DNA from: Spirochaetota bacterium
Lineage (GTDB): Bacteria; Spirochaetota; B62-G9; DRHN01
Assembly (NCBI GenBank): GCA_011049595.1
Contig: DRHN01000134.1
Span: forward strand, 1-32,679
Reading direction: 5' to 3'
DNA: 32,679 bases
Position numbers and translations under genes: made by a program. This document shows, one piece after another, positions 1 through 7,657 of this stretch. The notes under the pieces were generated by a model. It searched no databases and was not told where the DNA came from. It was given only the letters and a program-made list of their open reading frames with translations. Every line of letters begins with the position of its first letter. The stretch's first letter is position 1.

Positions 1-318
1 GCCCGAGAACGTATCGGGCAGGATGTGCTTCTTGAGTCTCTGGCGTTGAATCTTTGCGTGACGCCGGGTGATGCTCTTACCTTCCTCACGGAGCCTGCGA
101 ATGTGCGGGCAGCGATCCCAGTCGAAAAACGGTTGAGCATACTTGCGGAATGTGAGATGACGTGGTCGCCCGTGAGTTTCTTGGCTCTTAAGTAACTCGA
201 TAATGAAGTCTTCGGCTTTGCTGCGGGTTTTCTGACCAGTGGTATGAAACGTTTTTTCTCCGGCAAACCGGTAATACCACACGTTATCACGCTTGAATAG
301 CAGATAGGGACGTTTCAT
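1..318 (-). CDS. Tyrosine recombinase / phage-type integrase, N-terminal part, truncated by the window edge
   Basis: Reverse-strand ATG at 318 opens 106 codons to base 1 without a stop: MKRPYLLFKRDNVWYYRFAGEKTFHTTGQKTRSKAEDFIIELLKSQETHGRPRHLTFRKYAQPFFDWDRCPHIRRLREEGKSITRRHAKIQRQRLKKHILPDTFSG. Integrase-like N-terminal beta-sheet (YYRF..., TTGQKTRSKAEDF) and SAM-like core-binding region; adjacent to a tRNA 3' end. Absent from the ORF track because it is open-ended. Confidence 0.8.
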   Translation of the reverse strand, partial: MKRPYLLFKRDNVWYYRFAGEKTFHTTGQKTRSKAEDFIIELLKSQETHGRPRHLTFRKYAQPFFDWDRCPHIRRLREEGKSITRRHAKIQRQRLKKHILPDTFSG

Positions 319-419
319 GTAAAAATTCTTTTCCCATTTTTTTCACAGAGTGTGTTGAAGCCGGAGCCTGTAAAGCAGGGAACGAACGGATAAAAAGTTA
401 TGGTAAAATAAATTACCTT

Positions 420-493
420 CGGGCAATACAGGATTCGAACCTGCGACCTCTGGCTCCGGAGGCCAGCGCTCTATCCAGCTGAGCTAATTGCCC
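420..493 (-). tRNA. tRNA-Arg (anticodon CCG)
   Basis: Reverse complement gggcaattagctcagctggatagagcgctggcctccggagccagaggtcgcaggttcgaatcctgtattgccc folds as a cloverleaf: 7-bp acceptor gggcaat/attgccc, anticodon stem ctggc/gccag with loop ctCCGga, T-arm gcagg-ttcgaat-cctgt; no encoded CCA. Confidence 0.95.
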
Positions 494-594
494 TGTAAAA
501 TACTTCGATAATAATTTTTTTGTCGTAATATCCGGATAAAACAGTATAAACCGAAGGGAGCATTATGTCAAAGCATTTTCCAGGCTTGTAAAAA

Positions 595-1587
595 TCAAAT
601 TCTATCGGGCACCAGCTGACCGCACGCGGCCCGTATGTCCGCTCCTCTCCGGTATCTTTCAGACACCTCGATCCCGCGGTCCTTAAGGATTGTTTTAAAC
701 TGGTTTACTTTACCCGCACGGGGAGCACAAAGGTCGTTACCGTCAACTGGGTTAAACCTTATAACATTGACGTGGGTTCCCGCCTGTTTTGCGAAATCGG
801 CCAGCGCGTGCGCGTCCTTTGTTGTGTCATTTACATCCTTAATTATGGTGTACTCGATGCTGACCCGCCTTTTTGTTTTTTCCCGGTAGAAGATGACGGC
901 CTTTTTGAGTGCTTTAAGATCATTATATTTCGAAATAGGGATGAGTTTTATTCTTTTTTCCTCGATAGCGGATCCGAGCGACACCGCAAGCCTTGGTCTT
1001 AACCCTGACAGCGCGAGGTCGTGTATCTTTTTGACAATGCCGCAAGTGGAGACCGTTATTTTCCTGAAGCCGATGCCGGCGTCGTGAAGCATCTCAATGG
1101 TTTTTTTGACATTTGTATAATTTAACAGGGGTTCACCCATTCCCATGAACAGGATGCTGTCAGGTATTTTATGTAGCTTGATAAGTGAATAAATTTCATT
1201 GATGATCTCCTCTTTGGTCAGGTTTTTAATAAGCCCTATCCTGCCTGTTGCACAGAACAGGCACCTTGCCGGACAGCCGGCTTGAGAAGATATGCAAAAC
1301 GAAGTCCGGCCGTTTCTGTCGGAGAGAACTACGGCTTCTATACAGGTTTTATCAATCGGAAAGCTGTATTTCACCGCGCTCCTGTCTCCGGAATAAACAA
1401 TTTTTATGGGCTTGAAATAATCAAGCACAAATTCCTCATTTAAAAGTTTTCTCAAGCTCAGAGGCAGGTCCGTCATTTCGTCGAAATTTTCCGCAAATCT
1501 GTTATAGATCCATTTATAAAGCTGGATTCCGTGGAAGTTCCTGTAGCCTCGGTCCAGGCAGTAATGCTCTAGCTCTGCTCCGGTCAT
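595..1587 (-). CDS. rlmN: 23S rRNA (adenine2503-C2)/tRNA A37 methyltransferase RlmN, radical SAM
   Basis: CPARCLFC radical-SAM motif, FMGMGEPLLN, VSTCGIV, C-terminal RRGADIRAACGQL. Confidence 0.95.
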   Translation of the reverse strand: MTGAELEHYCLDRGYRNFHGIQLYKWIYNRFAENFDEMTDLPLSLRKLLNEEFVLDYFKPIKIVYSGDRSAVKYSFPIDKTCIEAVVLSDRNGRTSFCISSQAGCPARCLFCATGRIGLIKNLTKEEIINEIYSLIKLHKIPDSILFMGMGEPLLNYTNVKKTIEMLHDAGIGFRKITVSTCGIVKKIHDLALSGLRPRLAVSLGSAIEEKRIKLIPISKYNDLKALKKAVIFYREKTKRRVSIEYTIIKDVNDTTKDAHALADFAKQAGTHVNVIRFNPVDGNDLCAPRAGKVNQFKTILKDRGIEVSERYRRGADIRAACGQLVPDRI

Positions 1588-1634
1588 TCCTATGATACTT
1601 TTTTTTGGTATTGTTTTAGAAATTGAGTTGTTCC

Positions 1635-1711
1635 TAATTAGTTTTTGATAACAACGCCGGGAGACCCGGTAAACTTCGGGGAACCCGACGATGTCGAGCC
1701 TGCCCGACTGG
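1635..1711 (+). repeat. Intergenic repeat copy A
   Basis: TAATTAGTTTTTGATAACAACGCCGGGAGACCCGGTAAACTTCGGGGAACCCGAC...; shares CCGGGAGACCCGG-(N)-AACTTCGGGGAACCCGAC with copy B. Confidence 0.8.
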
Positions 1712-1717
1712 AAAACA

Positions 1718-2824
1718 TTATTTGTGGTGTATTAGCAGTTTCATCCTGTTTTTTATATTCTCATTGTTTATCCCTTTTTTCAGCGCGCTGCTCAATATAT
1801 CAATGGCTTTATCTCTTTCATTCATCTCATCATAGCATTCAGACAGCAGAAGCGTGATCTGTATATTAAGTCCCGATAGATTTTCCAGCTGGGTAAGATT
1901 TTCGATGGCTGCCGTATAGTTTTTTTCTTTTTTCTCAAGTATGCTCAGACCCAGGATGGCGTAGTAATCAAACTCCCTTTCAATAGCCTTCTTGTAATAA
2001 AACTTGGCGGTTTTCAGATTTCCGAGGTTCCGGTAGGAATCTCCCACACGAGTGAGGATCTTTTTGTTGTGCGGGTCATTTTCGAGTATTTTACGCCAGT
2101 ATTCGGTTGCTTTTTCATAATCTTTTAACCCTCTGTAAGAATCGGCTATGCCGTAAAGGGCGTAAAAGTTTCGATTCTCCACTTCAAGAGCCTTGTAAAA
2201 ATATTTTAAGGCATGGCTGAACTCACGTAGTTTTCTGTAGCAGTTGCCTGTATTGGTCAATACCTTTACATCATCAGGTTCAATTTCAAGAAGCTGGTGC
2301 CAGTAAGAAAGAGATGTGTGGTAATCGTTCAATTCGAAATGTAATAATCCAAGGCCTGAAAGAACATAGGGGTTCTTTCTGTCGATAGAAAAGGATTTAT
2401 CATACCATGTAAGAGCTTTTTTCGGTATCTTTTTTTTCCGGTAGGTGTCGGCAAGGCGCGTGATTATAGCAATGTCGAACTCATTCTCACTGTAGGACAG
2501 GTATTCTTCCCAGATCTTTATCGCGTCATTGAAACGGTTAAGTCCTCTATAAGCGTCCGCGATACCGATTAGCGCGAACTTGTTCAGCGGCTCGGCCGAG
2601 AGTGCGAGTTGATAAAAATCCACCGCCTCGTTATATTTTCTTCCGGATCTTTTCGAGTCTCCCATTCCAACAAGAGCATAGATATTTTTTTTATCCATCC
2701 CGAGTATTTTTTGGAACTCTCCTTCTGCTTCCTCCAGCCGTTTTTCTCTCAAAAGGCGATAACCGGATTTGGAAAGTTCAGGAATTTTCTGCCACTGTTC
2801 ATGATCTTTTTTTTGTTTTTTCAT
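1718..2824 (-). CDS. Tetratricopeptide-repeat protein
   Basis: About nine TPR-type repeats (e.g. NIYALVGMGDSKRSGRKYNEAVDFYQLAL, NFYALYGIADSYRGLKDYEKATEYWRKIL); no signal peptide seen. Confidence 0.85.
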   Translation of the reverse strand: MKKQKKDHEQWQKIPELSKSGYRLLREKRLEEAEGEFQKILGMDKKNIYALVGMGDSKRSGRKYNEAVDFYQLALSAEPLNKFALIGIADAYRGLNRFNDAIKIWEEYLSYSENEFDIAIITRLADTYRKKKIPKKALTWYDKSFSIDRKNPYVLSGLGLLHFELNDYHTSLSYWHQLLEIEPDDVKVLTNTGNCYRKLREFSHALKYFYKALEVENRNFYALYGIADSYRGLKDYEKATEYWRKILENDPHNKKILTRVGDSYRNLGNLKTAKFYYKKAIEREFDYYAILGLSILEKKEKNYTAAIENLTQLENLSGLNIQITLLLSECYDEMNERDKAIDILSSALKKGINNENIKNRMKLLIHHK

Positions 2825-2959
2825 AGATCCTTCTTTTACTTTTGCGCTTCTTCATAGTCCAAATACCTGGCTTTTGGCTTCCAGGTTAAAAGGGAATTTT
2901 ACCTAAATCTGTTGAAACGTCCGGCAAGCAATAAAATGAGATCTACCAGCTCTTGTTCA

Positions 2960-3025
2960 GGTGCCCGGCTTAGTCGGGTTCCCCGAAGTTGCCGGGTCTC
3001 CCGGAGTGGCACCATGAACTAATTA
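2960..3025 (-). repeat. Intergenic repeat copy B
   Basis: Reverse complement TAATTAGTTCATGGTGCCACTCCGGGAGACCCGGCAACTTCGGGGAACCCGAC; inverted relative to copy A; its last 25 bp match copy C at 23/25. Confidence 0.85.
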
Positions 3026-3294
3026 CCCTCGTTCAGCCAATTTTTCAGGACAAGTGCCATGCGCTCAGTAAGTTCACGAATTCTTTTTTCATATTTTGCT
3101 TCAAGATAAAGATTTAAGGCTTTGAAGACATTTTTCTGGTCAAAATAATAATAATCCCCGATTCTTATCAACCCATCCTTATAAGCTGTAGTAACAAAGA
3201 TTTTTTCCGCCTTCTCAATGTCCCCGTCATTTAACAACTCGTTTCCTTTTCTTATAAGCAAAATCCTTTCTTTGGGGGTCAGCACTTTTTCCAT
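3019..3294 (-). CDS. Short TPR-like conserved hypothetical protein
   Basis: 91 aa, NELLNDGDIEKAEKIFVTTAYKDGLIRIGDYYYFDQKNVFKALNLYLEA; the stop codon lies inside repeat copy B. Confidence 0.65.
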   Translation of the reverse strand: MEKVLTPKERILLIRKGNELLNDGDIEKAEKIFVTTAYKDGLIRIGDYYYFDQKNVFKALNLYLEAKYEKRIRELTERMALVLKNWLNEGN

Positions 3295-3510
3295 AAATAT
3301 AGTTTATATTGTAATCAAGGTTTTTTCAATAAAGATAGTATAAAAATGACATTAAATGGCTGAATTTAATCAGATTTCAGTATATATTTAAAACAATCGA
3401 CCAAACTCAGGGTTTCATTGATTTAAAAATTAATTTTTATCTTTATTCGAATTGACTTAAATATAGAGAATTCTTAATTTATTTTAGGTAATTAACTTAG
3501 ATATCCTGCC

Positions 3511-4269
3511 ATGAAGAATATATTTCTGGACTTAAATTGTTTACACGGCGATAAGGTGATTATCAGTGATGATGATTTTCACTACCTGAAAAATGTCAGA
3601 AGAATAAGAAAAGGAAATACTCTGGATGCGGTGATCGGGGACGGAAAATACCGGCTTGTTGTCTCAAATGTAGATAAAAAAAGTCTTGAGTGTGATATTG
3701 TTGCCGGCAGAAAAACAAGAAATGAAAACATTGTGCGCATTCAAGTGTTTCAGGGCTTGTTAAAGGCGAAAAAAATGGACTTTGTCGTCTCAAAACTTAG
3801 TGAGCTCGGTGTGGAAGCACTGTTTCCCCTCAATACCTCCAGGACTGTACCGGTGGTAGACCCCCGCGGCAGCAGGTCTGAACGGTGGCGGAAGATAGCG
3901 GCGGAGGGATCCAAGATATCAGGTATTGAGACTGTCATGCAGGTCAAAGACCCTGTTGATATATGCAAGATAAGGGGCGACTTTAAGTCTGAAGGACTTC
4001 CGGTGGAAGGGAAACAGGCACTGATAGTGTTCAGCACTGCTTATACCGGCTGCCATATTAAACAGCTGCTAGATACACTCGACTTTTCACATGATATGAT
4101 GTTCAGCCTTTTCTTCGGCCCGGAGGGCGGCTTTTCAAACAAAGAAATAAAATCACTCCTTGATATAAACGGGATACCGGTTTCAATGGGGGGTCTGGTT
4201 TTACGGTCAGAGACCGCGACAGTTGTAGGTGCCGGGTTTGTCCGGTTATATTATTCATTCAGAAATTAA
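3511..4269 (+). CDS. rsmE: 16S rRNA (uracil1498-N3)-methyltransferase RsmE
   Basis: VFQGLLKAKKMDFVVSKLSELGVEALFPLNTSRTV, FFGPEGGFSNKEI and LVLRSETATV motifs of the RsmE SPOUT family. Confidence 0.93.
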   Translation: MKNIFLDLNCLHGDKVIISDDDFHYLKNVRRIRKGNTLDAVIGDGKYRLVVSNVDKKSLECDIVAGRKTRNENIVRIQVFQGLLKAKKMDFVVSKLSELGVEALFPLNTSRTVPVVDPRGSRSERWRKIAAEGSKISGIETVMQVKDPVDICKIRGDFKSEGLPVEGKQALIVFSTAYTGCHIKQLLDTLDFSHDMMFSLFFGPEGGFSNKEIKSLLDINGIPVSMGGLVLRSETATVVGAGFVRLYYSFRN

Positions 4270-4333
4270 CTATTGAAAACCGGGATTATGATAATCAAAG
4301 GTAGTTATTTCCGGAAAAAATAAGGTTCAAAGT

Positions 4334-5071
4334 ATGACAAGAGAAAGAATATTGGGGATCCCTTATGATAATTTAACCATGGAAAGTATGATCTCGAGAG
4401 TTGAACATTTTTTTCGTGAAAATAAACCCCGCATAGTTGTGCTCCTTTCTCTTCCATTATTAATGACTGCCCGGCGTATAAAACTTATCAAGATGCTTCT
4501 GGAAAGGGCTGACCTTATAATCCCGACAGGAAAGCACATATACCGTGCTGCGAAACTATTAAAAAGGCCTCTTGTTGAGACGATCGACCCATCGGTTTTT
4601 GTGAAAAAATTGATGCTTCAATCTGTTGAGCTTGGAAAAAAAGTGTATTTGTTTGGAGGAAAAGGTAATACCATTGATAGAGCATACGATAATCTCAAAA
4701 AGGAGATTTCAAAGCTCTTTGTCATCGGCCGACACAAAGCCAACTACAATAAGCGGGAGCATGATGATATCATCAAGGCCATCGGAAAGGCTTCGCCGGA
4801 TTACTTTTTCATCGGGATAGGATCACCCGATGAAGAGAAGTGGATATTAGAAAATCAAAAGGAAATAAATGCCGGTATTATTGTACTTATTGAAGGGTTG
4901 TTTGATCTATTTGCCGGGAATATTAAAAAGGGAGTAAGGTATAAAAACCTGTTAATCGAAACGAAGGTCACAAACCGGAACATCCCTCACCCTCATTCTT
5001 TGAAAAAGTTGTGGATGGTCCCGGTCTATGTTATCGCTGTATTTATTGAAAGGATATTCTGGAAAAAATAA
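4334..5071 (+). CDS. WecG/TagA/CpsF-family glycosyltransferase homologue with atypical active site
   Basis: Overall WecG/TagA pattern (KVYLFGGKGNTIDRAYDNLKK, DYFFIGIGSPDEEKW, GLFDLFAGNIKKG), but PDG is PTG and PKQEKW is PDEEKW. Confidence 0.75.
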   Translation: MTRERILGIPYDNLTMESMISRVEHFFRENKPRIVVLLSLPLLMTARRIKLIKMLLERADLIIPTGKHIYRAAKLLKRPLVETIDPSVFVKKLMLQSVELGKKVYLFGGKGNTIDRAYDNLKKEISKLFVIGRHKANYNKREHDDIIKAIGKASPDYFFIGIGSPDEEKWILENQKEINAGIIVLIEGLFDLFAGNIKKGVRYKNLLIETKVTNRNIPHPHSLKKLWMVPVYVIAVFIERIFWKK

Positions 5072-5073
5072 TA

Positions 5074-6210
5074 ATGGCTCAACTGACAGTATTGATACTG
5101 ATTCAAAATAAGGAAGAAGGTTTATTATCAATTGCCGATCACAGGGAAAAGTCTCTGGTCCCCGTGCTTGGCGGGGCCAAAGTAATTGACTATTATATAG
5201 ATCCTGTTCTTTCATCTCCTTTTGACAGGATCAAGATATTAATTGACAGAGATATGACAGGGATCAAGGATTATCTTATTTATACGTACAATTCCAACAA
5301 GATCAGGATCATAAGTGAGAAGGATATATTTCAATCGTTTTTGGACCTTTTAAGACTTAAAAAGGGCGACGGGATGCTGATTTTACGTGCGGGGGGGCTG
5401 TTCCTGCCTGACTGGAAAGATTTCCCGGAGTTTTTGAAAAAAATTCCTTCCGGTACTTATAAAATTACGACTAAAAACAAACATACCATCGGATATTTTC
5501 TGAGAGAAACCAAATTTGCCCGGAAATTAAAGAATTTCGGGCCTTCCATCGACTCAACATCCCCCAAAACGGATCAATTGTGGGATGTCCTGGTAAATGC
5601 TTTTGAAACAACCGCGAAAATTAAGGAATACGATGCAAAGTACCTGGGTCTATTGACAGCATTTGAATATTATACTGTTCATTTTTCATTGATGCGGAAT
5701 ATCGAGGAGTTTAATAATTACAGAAATTATCTGTCTTCGGCGTCTGTAAACGATGAAAACCTTGCACGGATACTGGGTTCTGGTTTTGTAAAAAACTCGC
5801 ATATTTCATCGTCATGTTCGATCGAAGGGTATGTTGAAGGCTCGATCATATTTTCAAATGTTAAAGTGGGAAAGAATGCCCGTGTTCTGAACTCTGTTAT
5901 TATGAACAATAACTACATTGGAGAAAGGGCTGTGATCCAGAACGCGATAGTATGTGACAACAGCGAGCTGTTTTCCAGGGTCTCTCCAAACATCGGGGAG
6001 GATGCCCGCATTGGTGAAGATGATTGTACAGGCGCCAATGTTCTTTATCCGGGACAGATATACGGCGGAGTTACTTTAATCGGCCAGAATGTTGAGATAC
6101 CAAAAGGATTTAAGATATCAAGGAATTGTTATATTGCTTCGGGCGTGGATAAATCAACACTTAGGTTCAGAAACAGAGTAAAAGTCGGTGATTCGGTATT
6201 GCCTGCGTGA
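5074..6210 (+). CDS. GlgC/GlgD-like nucleotidyltransferase homologue with left-handed beta-helix C-terminus, probably non-catalytic
   Basis: N-terminus REKSLVPVLGGAKVIDYYI matches GlgC RAKPAVPFGGKYRIIDF; C-terminal hexapeptide repeats (SSCSIEGYVEGSIIFSNVKVGKNARVLNSVIMNNNYIGERAVIQNAIV). The GGxGTRL loop is absent. Confidence 0.75.
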   Translation: MAQLTVLILIQNKEEGLLSIADHREKSLVPVLGGAKVIDYYIDPVLSSPFDRIKILIDRDMTGIKDYLIYTYNSNKIRIISEKDIFQSFLDLLRLKKGDGMLILRAGGLFLPDWKDFPEFLKKIPSGTYKITTKNKHTIGYFLRETKFARKLKNFGPSIDSTSPKTDQLWDVLVNAFETTAKIKEYDAKYLGLLTAFEYYTVHFSLMRNIEEFNNYRNYLSSASVNDENLARILGSGFVKNSHISSSCSIEGYVEGSIIFSNVKVGKNARVLNSVIMNNNYIGERAVIQNAIVCDNSELFSRVSPNIGEDARIGEDDCTGANVLYPGQIYGGVTLIGQNVEIPKGFKISRNCYIASGVDKSTLRFRNRVKVGDSVLPA

Positions 6211-6278
6211 TCAAACCTTTTCTGTTCAAACTAAAAAGTGAATTGGCTGTAGTTTCAACTAATGAGACCTTTTAATGA

Positions 6279-7319
6279 ATGCTGGTAAATCAAATGATTA
6301 AATTTTACAAACCGTCCATAGGGAAAAAAGATCTTGAATCTGTTTTGTACTGCATGATCGGTGATGACCTGAGGCCGGGTGATCACCTGAAGACTTTTTC
6401 ATCGATGCTTTGCAGGGAGCTGGACCTGTCCAATACAATTGTTTTCAGCATTTATTTACACACTTTTGAGAATATTTTTCATTTGATAGATGCCGCACCA
6501 GGCGATGAGGTCATTTTACCCAGCTTTGCAAGGTACGGAATTCTGCATGCTATCGAAAAATGCCGCCTTGAACCTGTGCTGGTCGATCTCGCCGATGATT
6601 CCCTTCTGCCTTCGATTGGCCAGATCAGGAAAAAGATCAGCAAAAGCACATGCTGCCTTTTTATTCCACAGATGTTCGGCATTCCCAATGACCTCTCCGA
6701 TTATCATGAATTTCAACTGCCTCTGATAGAGGATATTGACGGATCGATCGGCTCCAGGGTAAACAGAAAACCTGTTGGAAATTTCGGTACATTCGTAACA
6801 ATGAATTTTAACGACAATTCGATGCTGGTTACAGGCGGCGGAGGGCTTGTAGCTTCCGGGGACAAGAGGCTCAAGCATCTTGCAAAATCTATTAAGGAAA
6901 ATTTATCCTATGAAGATTACCTCATGAGTGATTTTAACGCTTCGCTGGGAATATCACAGCTAAACCAGCTTAAACGGAGTCTGGAGATTAGAAGAAACAT
7001 CGGGCAGCATTACGATAACGCGGTTATGGCCTCGGGTTGTAGCCTTGTCGGGCGGGATGAGGCAAAAGAGTTGTCCTTTTCAAGCTATGTAGTGAAAACA
7101 CAAACACCGTTTAAAGATTGCAAGCAATCATTTAAGCGCTCCGGTATTCCTGTAAAGAGAGGGATCGAAAAACCGCTTCACTCTTTTCTGGACCTGGGGG
7201 TCGCTGGGTTCTCTAATACCGAAGAGATGAATAATAAACTTGTGTCATTGCCGATATATCCGGGCCTGTCAAGTGAAGATATCGAGAATATAGTTAAAGG
7301 TATAAGGACCATCCTTTAA
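6279..7319 (+). CDS. DegT/DnrJ/EryC1-family aminotransferase homologue lacking the PLP lysine
   Basis: Fold-type-I features (APGDEVILPSFARYGILHAIEKCRLEPVLVDL, IEDIDGSIGSRVNRKPVGNFGTFVTMNF...GGGGLVAS); canonical SFxxxKxLxxGxGG reads NFNDNSMLVTGGGG. The likely start may be the ATG at 6297. Confidence 0.8.
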   Translation: MLVNQMIKFYKPSIGKKDLESVLYCMIGDDLRPGDHLKTFSSMLCRELDLSNTIVFSIYLHTFENIFHLIDAAPGDEVILPSFARYGILHAIEKCRLEPVLVDLADDSLLPSIGQIRKKISKSTCCLFIPQMFGIPNDLSDYHEFQLPLIEDIDGSIGSRVNRKPVGNFGTFVTMNFNDNSMLVTGGGGLVASGDKRLKHLAKSIKENLSYEDYLMSDFNASLGISQLNQLKRSLEIRRNIGQHYDNAVMASGCSLVGRDEAKELSFSSYVVKTQTPFKDCKQSFKRSGIPVKRGIEKPLHSFLDLGVAGFSNTEEMNNKLVSLPIYPGLSSEDIENIVKGIRTIL

Positions 7320-7329
7320 TTTTCCATTG

Positions 7330-7347
7330 CCATATGTTTACATATGG
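7330..7347. terminator. Possible hairpin terminator downstream of the DegT-like gene
   Basis: Perfect CCATATG-TTTA-CATATGG stem-loop 11 bp after the stop, followed by gtatttt. Confidence 0.35.
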
Positions 7348-7371
7348 GTATTTTCGTTGATCATATTTTGA

Positions 7372-7520
7372 TAATTAGTTCTTGGTAAAGAATTCATGTT
7401 TTAAATAGTTAAAGTATCTTCAAGATTATTAGCGAATTGAATAATAAGAGTTAAATAGAACTAATTATTGATTTGGTGATCTAATCACCAAGAACTAATT
7501 AGTTCTTGGTAAAGAATTCA
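7372..7520. repeat. Intergenic repeat copy D: 25-bp direct repeats plus inverted terminal sequence
   Basis: TAATTAGTTCTTGGTAAAGAATTCA at 7372-7396 and 7496-7520; ACCAAGAACTAATTAGTTCTTGGT (7487-7510) is a perfect 24-bp palindrome; GGTGAT-CTA-ATCACC hairpin at 7475-7489. Confidence 0.85.
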
Positions 7521-7657
7521 CTAAAACTAAATAAAAGTAGTGATTTTTTATTAAATTTATGAAATAAAAGGAAGAACTGACTTGTTTTGAAAATTATCTG
7601 ATCGATCTACGGGAATCCTGATAATATTGTGTATATAAATGTAACACGGAGTGTGGT

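Noticed and set aside
7320-7657. Possible CRISPR array because of repeated 25-mers in the gap
   Set aside because: Only two direct copies with a 99-bp AT-rich interval and inverted ends; no regular spacers and no cas genes.
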